Source: Bacteroidota bacterium
Lineage (GTDB): Bacteria; Bacteroidota; Bacteroidia; Chitinophagales; LD1
Assembly: GCA_016722375.1 (NCBI GenBank)
Contig: JADKJG010000013.1
Span: 1-61,488, forward strand
Reading direction: 5' to 3'
DNA length: 61,488 bases
A program made the position numbers and the translations under genes. Below, in pieces: positions 30,836 to 39,751 of this stretch; the first letter of the stretch is position 1; every line of letters begins with the position of its first letter. Under the pieces are notes generated by a model, which was not told the origin of the DNA, searched no databases, and saw only the letters and a list, made by a program, of their open reading frames with translations.

Positions 30836-31678
30836 GAATGAATACCACCTCAAAGCCCTTAAAGCGACCAAGGAAAAACTCCGGTTGTTGAATTACAGCG
30901 ACAATACTATCCGCAACTATATCAACTGGTTGCAATATTTTTTTGAGCGCTTTCCTGAACAAAGACCTTCGCAAATCAGCAAAAAGAAATCATGGAGTTT
31001 TTTTCGCTTACCGGGAGAAGGGAAAAATGGAGCAGCTCGGCGCAAAACCAAATTATCAATGCTATTAAATTCTTTTTTGAACAAGTGGTAGGTAAACGCC
31101 GGGAAATCTATGATTTGCCGAGAGCCAAAAAAGAATGGAAACTACCCACGGTTTTTGCCGAAGAAGAGGTAAAAAGTATCCTCCAGGCTTTGGATAACTT
31201 AAAACATAAGACCATTCTGTGCTTGGGATATGCCTGCGGACTGCGGGTGAGTGAGATCGTGAACATGAAGCTGAAAGATATTGACAGCAAACGCATGGTC
31301 ATCACCATCCGGCAAGGGAAAGGGAAAAAAGACAGGCAAGTAATGCTTTCCGAAAAGCTCTTATTGATGATGCGGGAATATTTTAAAGTTTATAAACCTA
31401 AAGAGTGGCTGTTTGAGGGGCAAAGCGGAGAACAATACAGCACCCGAAGCGCGCAGTTAATCTTAAAGGCCGCCAAGGAAAAAGCCGGTGTGAATAAGAA
31501 AGGCAGTATACATGCCCTTCGCCATTCCTTTGCAACCCATTTACTGGAAGGGGGTACTGATTTAATAAGTATTAAAGAACTGCTGGGTCATAATAGTCTT
31601 TCAACCACCAGCATTTATACCCATGTAAGCAAAAAGCAACTGAGCAAAATACAATCACCTTTAGATAAATTGATTTAG
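30836..31678 (+). CDS. Tyrosine recombinase, XerC/D-like (frameshifted)
   Basis: About 280 residues when joined. The N-terminal SAM-like core-binding domain (MNEYHLKALKATKEKLRLLN, NYINWLQYFFERFP) leads to a catalytic domain with all signature residues: Arg in CGLRVSEI, Lys in GKGKKDRQ, HALRHSFATHLL, LGHNSLSTT and the nucleophile in IYTHV. The frame breaks at the five-A run 30981-30985. One more A restores SKKEIMEFF. The insertion between the second and third catalytic boxes that defines IntI integron integrases is absent. It is transcribed toward the cassette array, and the candidate attachment site begins one base after its stop. Confidence 0.88.
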
Positions 31679-31714
31679 AAAAGCGAAACTCAAACTTTCG
31701 CTTTTCCATCGTTA
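31679..31714 (+). repeat. Candidate primary attachment site (attI-like) beside recombinase
   Basis: AAAAGCGAAA (31679-31688) and TTTCGCTTTT (31696-31705) form a perfect 10-bp hairpin with a 7-base loop. Four bases later comes CGTTA (31710-31714), the same core that ends the downstream attC-like sites. The hairpin could simply be the recombinase terminator. The CGTTA at this place is what suggests an attachment site. Confidence 0.5.
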
Positions 31715-31792
31715 TAGTATGAAATAGCGAAAGTTTTGATAGATTTATTTCGCATAATAAATGTTATGGGCAAGCTTAAAAAACAGACGACT

Positions 31793-32332
31793 ATGAAAAA
31801 AATCACAATTCTACTTTTGACAATTCTGTCATTGAACTCGTGCCAATCAGGTGACGAACAACAAACCGTAACAATTGAAAATAAATATTCAGTTGCCATT
31901 CCTTCCTTTTTGACTAAAGCAAAAGGACTAAATGATGATGCATCTTTACAATATCAACACGCTTGGAAAGAGTTCTATGTAATCGTTATTGACGAATCAA
32001 AATCTGAAATGCAAAAGGCTTTGGATGATAATAACCTTTCAGAATCATATTCAAATGACATCAAAGGTTATTCGGACATACTTATGAATGGGTTTGAGCA
32101 GACAATATCTGTATCAAATAAATCTGAAATCCTTGATACCACAATTAACAATATGCCTGCACGACTTTTAACTGTAAGTGGTCGAGTTGAAGGTATTGAC
32201 GCTTTTTATTCGTTAGCATTTATTCAAGGGAAAGAAAGATACTATCAAATTATGGCTTGGACTTTATCGAGCAAAGAATATGAATACAAAGACAAGATGA
32301 ACCGAATTATGTATTCACTCAAGGAACTTTAA
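31793..32332 (+). CDS. Lipoprotein, unknown function (179 aa)
   Basis: MKKITILLLTILSLNSC is a lipoprotein signal with Cys 17 as the acylation site. The mature part (ENKYSVAIPSFLTKAKGL, LLTVSGRVEGIDAFYSLAFI, RYYQIMAWTLSS) resembles small Bacteroidota PsbP/DcrB-like lipoproteins, but I cannot name a family. It is the first gene after the candidate attachment site. The ATG at 31793 is chosen for the signal peptide. Confidence 0.6.
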   Translation: MKKITILLLTILSLNSCQSGDEQQTVTIENKYSVAIPSFLTKAKGLNDDASLQYQHAWKEFYVIVIDESKSEMQKALDDNNLSESYSNDIKGYSDILMNGFEQTISVSNKSEILDTTINNMPARLLTVSGRVEGIDAFYSLAFIQGKERYYQIMAWTLSSKEYEYKDKMNRIMYSLKEL

Positions 32333-32345
32333 AATCAAATGAAAA

Positions 32346-32750
32346 ATGTTAGATAACACTTGGAATAACATACTCGACTGGTTTCGGGACAGAAGCGAAA
32401 GAGCAAAACTTGTTCGCAGTTTCAATGAATCCGCAAGGACTTCATTTGTTGCTGGCATCGCACCAACATTATTGAAAGCAAGCATTTCAAAAGGAGAAAG
32501 TTCATATAAACATCAATTTTCAAATTGGCTAAATACTGGCTTTAGAATTCAAGCTTTTACAGGCAGAGTTCTGACAAAAGACGAACTAATTCATATCGGA
32601 AAAGTAATACTTGACGATGATGTTTTGGTTCGCAGACTAATTGTTCTCGGTTGGGACACTTTAGAAATACACGGTGACGCTGGAACATACGGTTGCAGAT
32701 GGCAATTAAAAGATTATATACCACTTCCTAAATTCAACGAAAATGAATGA
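32346..32750 (+). CDS. Hypothetical protein (134 aa)
   Basis: No family recognised. The sequence is soluble and begins MLDNTWNNILDWFRDRSERAKLV, with a helical N-terminus and a C-terminal part rich in beta-prone residues (LVRRLIVLGWDTLEIHGD). Its stop overlaps the start of the next gene (ATGA), so the two are probably co-translated. Confidence 0.55.
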   Translation: MLDNTWNNILDWFRDRSERAKLVRSFNESARTSFVAGIAPTLLKASISKGESSYKHQFSNWLNTGFRIQAFTGRVLTKDELIHIGKVILDDDVLVRRLIVLGWDTLEIHGDAGTYGCRWQLKDYIPLPKFNENE

Positions 32751-32931
32751 TACTTTAATACAAGACAGCATCAAAGTAGCAGGACAAGCTATTACAAAAA
32801 CAACAGAAACTGGGGAACAAACAAATTGGTGGATGTGGCTTGCCATAGCCGAATTTGGGATTATTGCATTTCTAATATTAAGGGAGCAACTCAAGCCGAA
32901 AGACACAGCAAAGCAACGCTTCCAAAAATGA
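32743..32931 (+). CDS. Small single-pass membrane protein (62 aa)
   Basis: One hydrophobic helix (WWMWLAIAEFGIIAFLIL) lies between polar ends. It overlaps the preceding gene by eight bases. Its stop overlaps an ATG that begins the J-domain-like remnant, suggesting a tightly packed operon. Unknown function. Confidence 0.55.
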   Translation: MNDTLIQDSIKVAGQAITKTTETGEQTNWWMWLAIAEFGIIAFLILREQLKPKDTAKQRFQK

Positions 32932-33165
32932 ATCATTAAAGCAAGAAATTGACTTTGGGAACATCATTAACAGTTCTTTCAATTCAATTCAACTTTTATG
33001 ACGAACTAAAGGTAAAAGTGCCATCCAGACCGGTTTCCAACTGACAAGGAAAAGAACTCAATTGCAGAAAATATTTTCAAGAGATTAGCAAAAACAAAAA
33101 ATAATGTCAAGCGACTGCTTGAATTAAAAGAAGAAGCAATTCAAAAACTAAATATTAACTTTTAA
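32928..33165 (+). pseudogene. J-domain-like mini-protein, broken by frameshifts
   Basis: Reading across three frames gives an Asp/Ile/Asn-rich start (KQEIDFGNIINSSF), then FYDELKVKCHPDRF with an HPD tripeptide, then KRLAKTKNNVKRLLELK to the stop at 33165. HPD after a helix is the hallmark of DnaJ-type J domains that stimulate Hsp70. The protein would be about 78 residues. At least two single-base shifts are needed, either decay or sequencing error. Confidence 0.5.
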
Positions 33166-33177
33166 AAATCAAACAAA

Positions 33178-33383
33178 ATGGAAAAACTCGTATTTCTTGT
33201 AATCATTGCGGCACTTGTAGCCTTACTTGGTAGAAACCGCAAAATCGGATATGGCTGGAGCTTTGTTCTATGCCTTTTCTTTCACCAATTACCGGAGTTA
33301 CATAATTTCTCTTCTCGAAGAAAGTTGACTCAGTTGACTTTGTAGATGTAAAAAAGAAAATGATAAAAACTAAAATAATATGA
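33178..33383 (+). pseudogene. Small two-helix membrane protein, frameshifted
   Basis: MEKLVFLVIIAALVALLGRN then a second hydrophobic stretch (GWSFVLCLF), after which the frame is lost. Other frames continue the hydrophobic segment and finish with VDSVDFVDVKKK before a stop overlapping the next ATG (33380). The shape recalls superinfection-immunity-type small membrane proteins, but that is a weak resemblance. Confidence 0.4.
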
Positions 33384-33589
33384 AGACAACAGGAATTGTA
33401 TTAGCTGTAATTGGCGGACTTTCAACACTCGGTGCAATTATTGGTGCAGCTAACGGACACCAAACAAATTTTGCTGGACTAACATTTGTGGTTTTAGGTG
33501 CATTTTTAATAAGTCGTGCCAACAAAAAGAAAGAAGAAGAAGAAAAGAAAAAGCAATGGGAACAAGGGACTAATGACGACAAAAAATAG
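33380..33589 (+). CDS. Small membrane protein (69 aa)
   Basis: Two Gly-rich hydrophobic helices (TGIVLAVIGGLSTLGAIIG and FAGLTFVVLGAFLI) are followed by a strongly charged Lys/Glu tail. No family with a known role. It is the last gene before the first attC-like site, 12 bases further on. Confidence 0.6.
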   Translation: MKTTGIVLAVIGGLSTLGAIIGAANGHQTNFAGLTFVVLGAFLISRANKKKEEEEKKKQWEQGTNDDKK

Positions 33590-33601
33590 AAAGCCAGCCC
33601 A

Positions 33602-33727
33602 TAACAGCACCTACAAGAAATTGGCGGTTCAGTGGTTAAATCAAGCTTTGTGCTTCGTATCAAGTTCAGTGGTGGTAGACGGTTTTCGTCTCCGAAATCG
33701 CCAACTTCTTGTAGCTGCAAAACGTTA
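33602..33727 (+). repeat. attC-like site A
   Basis: TAAC at 33602 and CGTTA at 33723-33727 bound a 126-bp imperfect palindrome. The left arm CTACAAGAAATTGGCG pairs with the right arm CGCCAACTTCTTGTAG with one mismatch. The spacers between core and arm differ in length (5 bases left, 9 right), as in folded attC sites. The interior contains GTGCTTCG. Confidence 0.75.
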
Positions 33728-33751
33728 GCGGTAATTTTAAAACACACGACA

Positions 33752-34920
33752 ATGAAGAAACTAACGGTAATAATTTGGATTGCACTAACAAGTGCTTTAA
33801 CTGTTTTCGGACAGACAATAGAAATTGGAATGGATGCCAACAAGGTTAAACAGCTCATTCACTGGACAACGCAACAACGGACAGGTTACGACAGCTACGG
33901 TAACTCCAAAGGCAACAATGTTGACTATGATGTGAAGTATTACAACGGTCAAATCACAGAGGTAATTCAATGCTACGCAAACCAATATCTTCTTGATTTC
34001 AGGATTTCTGCCACTTTTTGCAAGCGTTACATTATGGAGTATGGGACAGCTTATGTCCTTACTCAATATGAAAACGTTTCTACAGAAGTTCTTAAATCAA
34101 AATATGAAAACAGCTACGGTGACAAACGAATAGGCGATTTATTTTTCTCGGACGACTATCAACACTACTCAAAAATTTATTTGGCTAAAAACGGTATGGC
34201 TACTATTGAATGGCGTAAAACCGAGACAAATTCTTTGCCCGCAAATATTAAAGCCCAAATCCAAAACAGCTTAAAGAAAAGGAAGACGAAAAAATTAAAA
34301 ACAACAAGCAGAAGAAGCGAAAGCGAAGGAAAAGAGATAAAATCAAAAACCTATGACCTCGCAATTTACGACAGCGTCAAGTATAAAAGTTTAGTTAGCA
34401 ACTTTTGGAACGACATAGAGTATTCACTAAAATCCACATCTATGTTTCCAGACTTTAATTCTTTACAGGAGCAACAAGACAAATTTTTTTTTTTTAAAAA
34501 TACTTACAACGCACATTATAAACTTGTTGACTACAGCGAGAAAGCGTAGATTATGGATATTATATTGCTGCTGGCTCAAATGACATTCGCAATGAGAACA
34601 AGTTTACATTAGTGTCGGGAACAGACAATGACTGTAGGTTTATTAAAAAAGTATCATTTAGCTTACCTTCAATTTACATTGAGAGTTATAAAGTTATGAC
34701 CGAAGCGAAAATCAATAATATTTCAGTTGAGTATATTAAAGGTATTACAAAGGCAAAAATTAAAAATGGTGTTGTGACGTTTGTAAAAGACTTACCACCG
34801 ACAGAAGCACAAGAAAGACTGGTTGAACAATTGGAAACTGAACCTAATGGCTCAGTATATGTAAAATACCAAATAGGAAAGGTAATGGACAAACCATTTA
34901 TAATCATTGACAAATTCTAA
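33752..34920 (+). CDS. Secreted/periplasmic hypothetical protein, frameshifted
   Basis: It starts MKKLTVIIWIALTSALTVFGQ (signal peptide) and then IEIGMDANKVKQLIHW, a segment seen in small Bacteroidota periplasmic proteins with no assigned role. A Lys-rich linker follows near residue 180. The frame breaks between about 34530 and 34552. Another frame continues VDYGYYIAAGSNDIRNENKF and ends IIIDKF at 34920. About 390 residues if joined. A 12-T run at 34484-34495 is a likely error hotspot. Confidence 0.5.
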
Positions 34921-34924
34921 TCCA

Positions 34925-35083
34925 ATGGCAGATAAACAAACAAAAGTAATCCTTACAGGAGACTATGACGCAAGACAAATCAGAGCTTTGCTGACCAATT
35001 TTGTATTGACCAACGAGGCACAATTGGGCAACAAAAATGTATCAAACGCGACTGACATTGAGATAGTAAAGCACGATAATTAA
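34925..35083 (+). CDS. Hypothetical small protein (52 aa)
   Basis: MADKQTKVILTGDYDARQIR with a short soluble sequence ending IEIVKHDN. It begins four bases after the preceding stop. Unknown function. Similar short companions of cassette genes are common in such arrays. Confidence 0.4.
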   Translation: MADKQTKVILTGDYDARQIRALLTNFVLTNEAQLGNKNVSNATDIEIVKHDN

Positions 35084-35145
35084 AAACAGCAGACAATGAA
35101 TTTGAAGTTACGATTGACTGGAATGAAAGGAAGAAAAACTACCGC

Positions 35146-35270
35146 TAACATCGGGTTGCCAAAAGCGGGGCTGACGTGTATAATTGAACGTTTGTGCTTC
35201 TATTTTGCATTTGTGCAGGCGGACAGTTTAGTGCTTCTAATGCCCGCCTTCGGCAACCCGAAAAACGTTA
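35146..35270 (+). repeat. attC-like site B
   Basis: TAAC (35146) and CGTTA (35266-35270) bound a 125-bp palindrome. CGGGTTGCC pairs perfectly with GGCAACCCG, and inside them AAGCGGG pairs with CCCGCCT. The interior has two GTGCTTCTA words. The arm sequence is unrelated to site A while the ends are the same. Confidence 0.78.
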
Positions 35271-35336
35271 CCACCAATGCTTAAAGACAGACAAACCGAC
35301 AATGAAAACGACCGAAAAAGCCAGCCGCACAATTAG

Positions 35337-35398
35337 CACATTTGGTTTTGCCCGACACACAAGCCGACCCTTCGCAAAACCAAAAGAGCCATTTTTTT
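35337..35398 (+). repeat. Covarying hairpin element, copy 1
   Basis: CACAT, arm TTGGTTTTGC (35342-35351), loop with ACACAAGCCGAC, arm GCAAAACCAA (35384-35393), AAGAG. It shares the loop and outer bases with copies 2-4 while the arms differ but stay complementary. It lies 72 bases before the type IIG gene. Confidence 0.7.
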
Positions 35399-35469
35399 GC
35401 CAACGCACTGACACCGTTTCGACATTAAAACTTATCTTAACCGACTGAAAAAAGAATATAAAATTGTAG

Positions 35470-38400
35470 ATGGAATTAAAAGAATTGAAACCAAGAAAGG
35501 CACTAAACAAAGCCTTTTTAAAAGTAAAACCGAACAGGACTGAAATTGAAGGTTTCAAGACCAATCTAATTACTTTACTCGACAGGACAAATGACACAGA
35601 AAGCGAAGAGTTTCATAAAAACCTTGTCATTGACTTCTTAAATAAAACATACTACGACCCAAACCATTATATAAATACTAAAGGTCGAAACGACCTTGTT
35701 ATTCATAATGGAAACACGGCTAAAAGTTCCGTTGGTGTAATCATTGAAGCTAAAAAGCCGACCAATAAATCAGAAATGATTACCACTAAAAAACTGAACG
35801 CAAAAGCGTTTCAGGAATTAGTGCTTTACTACTTACGAGAAAGAATAACACATAAAAATCTTGAAGTAAAACACTTGGTAGCGACCAACATTAACGAATG
35901 GTTCATTTTTGACGCTACCCTATTCGATAGACTTTTTGCTCAAAACAAAAATCTCGTAAAGCAATTTACAGAATTTGAAGGCGGACGTTTGGCAGACACA
36001 AAAACTGATTTTTTCTACAAACAAATTGCCGAGCCTTTTATTGCCGACATAACAGCAGAAATTGAATTTACATACTTCAATATTCAAGATTATCAAAAGC
36101 CACTTCGCAATGATGACAAAGCGGACGACAATTCGCTAATTGCTTTATTCAAACTCTTATCACCTGAACATCTTTTAAAACTTCCTTTCACGAACGACAG
36201 CAACAGTCTTGACAAACGCTTTTATAGCGAGTTGTTGCACATTATCGGCTTGACCGAAACCAAAGAAGGAAATAAAAAACTTATTGAAAGAAATAAATCA
36301 GGCGAAAGACATTCAGGAACAATACTCGAAGATGCAATTATTCAGCTTGACAGTTTAGATAAATTAAGCCGTCTTGAAAAACCAAGCCAATTCGGAAGCA
36401 CAATACCAGAAAGATTATTCAGCGTTGCACTTGAATTAAGCATTACTTGGATAAATAGGATTTTATTTTTAAAGTTGTTGGAAGCCCAACTTATAACTTA
36501 TCACAAAGGCGACAAATCATATTCTTTTCTGAATTTAGATAAAATCAAAACCTATGATGACCTAAACAGCTTGTTCTTTCAAGTATTGGCTCGTAAGTTT
36601 AAAGACAGAAACGATGATGTAAAAAAAGCATTTGAAAAAGTTCCATATCTAAACTCATCACTTTTCGAGCCTACTGACATAGAGCAAGTAACCTTATTCA
36701 TTAGCAACTTAAAGGATGACAAGAAAATTCCAATTATTTCAACTACTGTATTAAAGAATGACCAAGGCAAAAAGCGAACTGGAAGTTTAAATACTTTAGA
36801 ATATTTATTTGAGTTTTTGAACGCCTATGATTTCAGTAGTGAAGGTTCGGAAGAAATTCAAGAAGATAACAAAGCACTTATTAACGCATCTGTTCTCGGT
36901 TTAATATTTGAGAAAATAAACGGATACAAAGACGGCTCATTCTTTACTCCGGGTTTCATTACAATGTATATGTGTCGTGAAACTATTCGCAAAGCCGTTG
37001 TTCAGAAATTCAACGAAACAAAAAAGTGGAAGTGTAAAAACATTGAAGAACTCTACGATAAAATTGAAGACCGAAAAGAAGCCAATGAAATTGTAAACAG
37101 TATCAAAATTTGCGACCCTGCCGTTGGTTCAGGACATTTTTTGGTTTCGGCACTTAATGAAATGATTGCCGTAAAAAACGACTTAAAAATTCTGCAAGAC
37201 AGAGAAGGTAAACGATTAAAAGAATATCAAGTTGAAGTTGTAAATGATGAACTAATTGTAACTGACGAAGAAAGTGAACTATTTGAATACAATCCAACTA
37301 ACAAGGAAAGTCAAAGAATACAAGAAATGCTTTTCCACGAAAAGCAAACAATAATTGAAAATTGCCTTTTCGGTGTTGACATCAATCCCAACTCTGTAAA
37401 AATTTGCCGTTTGCGTTTGTGGATTGAATTATTGAAAAATGCTTATTACAAAAACGCCACAGAACTTGAAACACTTCCAAACATTGACATCAATATAAAA
37501 TGCGGCAACTCTTTAGTGAGCCGTTTCTCAATGGATGCCGATTTGAGCCAAGCATTAAAAAAGAGCAAAGGCAAATGGAGCATAGATATGTATCGTATTG
37601 CAGTAGACACATACCGCAATGCCGAAAGTAAAGAACAGAAAAAAGAAATGGAACGACTGATTGCCGACATTAAATCGGATTTTAGAAGTGAAATTTCAAT
37701 GACAGACCCCAAAGTAAAAAAGTTACGAAAATTATCAGGCGACCTTTTTAGGTTGACAAATCAAGGGCAACTTTTTGAAATGAGCAAAAAGGAAAAAGCG
37801 GAATGGAATAAAAAAGTTAAAGACCTGACAAAAGAAACAAAAAAAATAGAAGGAGAAATTGAAGATATAAAAGCAAACAAAATATTTGAAAATGCTTTTG
37901 AATGGCGTTTTGAATTCCCTGAAGTTTTAAATAATGATGGCGACTATGTTGGCTTTGATTTAATAATTGGTAATCCTCCGTATGTATTTACAAGAGAAGC
38001 TGATTTTGACAATCTTTATAAAAATTACGTTGCAGATTTTCTAAGTAAGCATTCAGTTAAAGCAATTTCAAAAGGTTTGAATATCCAAACAGGGAAAATA
38101 AATCTGTTCGGTTTATTTATGGTGCGGTCTTTTGAATTGATGAAAAACAATGCCGTTTTTTCGTTCATTATTCCAAACAATATTCTAAGAGCAACAACCT
38201 ATGAAGCTGTTAGACTTTTTCTTCTTGACAATTGCAAGATTACCGAAATTGTAGACTTAGGTTCAAATGTGTTTTCAGAAGCAACAGTATCAACTGTAAT
38301 CTTTAGTTACGAAAAAGGTGAGAGCACAGGAAAGACAAAGATTATAAAAGACATTTCAGATTTTGAGAAAGGCAAATACACTAAGTCGGAAATTCCTCAA

Positions 38401-39126
38401 AGTTTGTTTAGGAAAAATGTAAGTTTCACTTTTAACATTCTTCTCAACGATATTGAAATTAAATTAATTGAAAAAATCCAAGCAAATTCTAATCCTTTGA
38501 ATAACTACTTTAAATACATTTCTCCTGGAATAGACGGTGATAAGGACAAATATGTAAAGAGTTCAAAAGTAAACAGCAAATACAAACCACTTCTTTATGG
38601 TAAAAACTTTGGACGTTATAATATTTCCTTCGACAATAATTACATCAACTACGACAGAGAACTTTTAAACAGAGCAAGAGAAGAGGAAATTTATCTTTCA
38701 GACAAAATAATAATTCAAAGAATTAGTGGCGGGACAAGCCCACTAACTTGCACAATTGACAGAAACCAGTATTATACTTTTAACTCAGTAAATAATCTTG
38801 TTTTAAATGATGATGCAACTATTTCGTTAGACTATTTCTTAGCATTGTTAAACTCAAAAATTCTGAATTGGTATTACTCAGTTATGTTTTCAAACAAATC
38901 TACTTTGACAGTAAATATTTCAAAGACTTTTTTGAGTGAACTACCAATTAAGGAAAGCTCATCGAAACACAATGAAATCAAAAAACTTGTTCAGACAATT
39001 TTAGCTACAGACAAGAGTGATGTAAAGAAAACTAAAGACTTAGAAGCAAAAATTAATATGGCTGTTTATGAAATTTATGGCTTGACAAAAGACGAAATTG
39101 AAATTATAGAAGAAAGTGTAAAATGA
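35470..39126 (+). CDS. Type IIG restriction-modification enzyme (Eco57I-like)
   Basis: 1218 residues in one polypeptide. The N-terminal nuclease region has a PD-(D/E)xK pattern: Asp 75 in RNDLVIH and Glu 93-Ala-Lys 95 in VGVIIEAKKP. The methyltransferase domain has the AdoMet motif CDPAVGSGHFLVSAL (from residue 548) and the catalytic IIGNPPYVF (NPPY from residue 835). The C-terminal part would hold target recognition. It should cut and methylate DNA at one unknown sequence and act in phage defence. It is the only gene between attC-like sites B and C and is flanked by hairpin copies 1 and 2. Confidence 0.87.
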   Translation: MELKELKPRKALNKAFLKVKPNRTEIEGFKTNLITLLDRTNDTESEEFHKNLVIDFLNKTYYDPNHYINTKGRNDLVIHNGNTAKSSVGVIIEAKKPTNKSEMITTKKLNAKAFQELVLYYLRERITHKNLEVKHLVATNINEWFIFDATLFDRLFAQNKNLVKQFTEFEGGRLADTKTDFFYKQIAEPFIADITAEIEFTYFNIQDYQKPLRNDDKADDNSLIALFKLLSPEHLLKLPFTNDSNSLDKRFYSELLHIIGLTETKEGNKKLIERNKSGERHSGTILEDAIIQLDSLDKLSRLEKPSQFGSTIPERLFSVALELSITWINRILFLKLLEAQLITYHKGDKSYSFLNLDKIKTYDDLNSLFFQVLARKFKDRNDDVKKAFEKVPYLNSSLFEPTDIEQVTLFISNLKDDKKIPIISTTVLKNDQGKKRTGSLNTLEYLFEFLNAYDFSSEGSEEIQEDNKALINASVLGLIFEKINGYKDGSFFTPGFITMYMCRETIRKAVVQKFNETKKWKCKNIEELYDKIEDRKEANEIVNSIKICDPAVGSGHFLVSALNEMIAVKNDLKILQDREGKRLKEYQVEVVNDELIVTDEESELFEYNPTNKESQRIQEMLFHEKQTIIENCLFGVDINPNSVKICRLRLWIELLKNAYYKNATELETLPNIDINIKCGNSLVSRFSMDADLSQALKKSKGKWSIDMYRIAVDTYRNAESKEQKKEMERLIADIKSDFRSEISMTDPKVKKLRKLSGDLFRLTNQGQLFEMSKKEKAEWNKKVKDLTKETKKIEGEIEDIKANKIFENAFEWRFEFPEVLNNDGDYVGFDLIIGNPPYVFTREADFDNLYKNYVADFLSKHSVKAISKGLNIQTGKINLFGLFMVRSFELMKNNAVFSFIIPNNILRATTYEAVRLFLLDNCKITEIVDLGSNVFSEATVSTVIFSYEKGESTGKTKIIKDISDFEKGKYTKSEIPQSLFRKNVSFTFNILLNDIEIKLIEKIQANSNPLNNYFKYISPGIDGDKDKYVKSSKVNSKYKPLLYGKNFGRYNISFDNNYINYDRELLNRAREEEIYLSDKIIIQRISGGTSPLTCTIDRNQYYTFNSVNNLVLNDDATISLDYFLALLNSKILNWYYSVMFSNKSTLTVNISKTFLSELPIKESSSKHNEIKKLVQTILATDKSDVKKTKDLEAKINMAVYEIYGLTKDEIEIIEESVK

Positions 39127-39153
39127 CAACAAAGCCAACGCTTCACAGCCACA

Positions 39154-39204
39154 CACATTGCCAAGTCGCACAAGCCAACGCACAGACCAAAACTTGGCAA
39201 AGAG
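39154..39204 (+). repeat. Covarying hairpin element, copy 2
   Basis: CACAT, arm TTGCCAAGT (39158-39166), loop CGCACAAGCCAACGCACAGA, arm ACTTGGCAA (39192-39200), AGAG. It begins 27 bases after the stop of the type IIG gene. Further on, 39228-39253 (GACAGCGAAACCCACGACAG) repeats at 50160-50186, again upstream of an attC-like site. Confidence 0.72.
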
Positions 39205-39264
39205 TGTGTCTGTCCAACCGCACCAAAGACAGCGAAACCCACGACAGACAAGAAGGGCAGCAGC

Positions 39265-39394
39265 TAACAGCGGTTTGGCGTAATGGCGGGGCTGATGTGC
39301 TAAAGTGAACATTTGTACCATCATGATCGTTTGGTTCTAAGCTGAAAGTTTTTACCTTTGAATTCCCCGCCTGACGCAAACCGTGAAACCGTTA
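39265..39394 (+). repeat. attC-like site C
   Basis: TAAC (39265) and CGTTA (39390-39394) bound 130 bp. CGGTTTGGCGT pairs with ACGCAAACCG (one bulge) and GGCGGGG pairs with CCCCGCC. It follows the restriction-modification gene. Confidence 0.75.
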
Positions 39395-39610
39395 TAAGCA
39401 AGCCTAAAAGACGACCGTGCAACCAACAAGCGGACTTCAAAACGACTAGACATTTGATTTCCAAACTAACTTTCGGACGACAAAAACTAGGTTGACAATT
39501 TCGCTGTAACTCGACACACATGCCGACCAACCCGCCCGACGAAAGGGCAAAAAAGGTTTGTTTTTTTCCACCGCACATTTTAAAAATAATTTTAGCCAGC
39601 CGCACATTGG

Positions 39611-39662
39611 CACATTTGCAAAACCGCACGAGCCAACACACAAACCAAGTTTTACAAAAGAG
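39611..39662 (+). repeat. Covarying hairpin element, copy 3
   Basis: CACA, arm TTTGCAAAAC (39615-39624), loop CGCACGAGCCAACACACAAA, arm GTTTTACAAA (39649-39658), AGAG. One mismatch in the stem. It sits in the 357-bp noncoding stretch between attC-like site C and the Rrf2 gene, which otherwise holds only the operator and promoter. Confidence 0.7.
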
Positions 39663-39690
39663 CCAATTTTCCACGCTCAAAAAAATATAT

Positions 39691-39706
39691 TGGACAATAA
39701 TATCCA
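39691..39706 (+). promoter_or_regulatory. Probable Rrf2/NsrR-type operator, copy 1
   Basis: TGGACAATAATATCCA is a near-palindrome (half-site TGGA-Y-ATT) found identically upstream of the oxidase gene at 40205-40220. It lies about 45 bases before the Rrf2 start and just upstream of the -7 box, so binding would block transcription. Confidence 0.7.
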
Positions 39707-39724
39707 CTATTAAAAAAAAGTACT

Positions 39725-39732
39725 TATCTTTG
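39725..39732 (+). promoter_or_regulatory. -7 promoter element of the Rrf2 gene
   Basis: TATCTTTG matches TAnnTTTG 19 bases before the ATG at 39752. The operator copy 1 lies 18 bases upstream, over the region where a -33 box would be. Confidence 0.55.
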
Positions 39733-39751
39733 CACCGATAAAAAGTAAATT

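Noticed and set aside
30836..31678. Calling the recombinase IntI
   Set aside because: The stretch between the catalytic Lys and HxxR boxes is short and lacks the IntI-specific added helix region.
35096..35448. Short plus-strand open frames over attC-like site B and hairpin copy 1
   Set aside because: They overlap the palindromes and have no start context or family.
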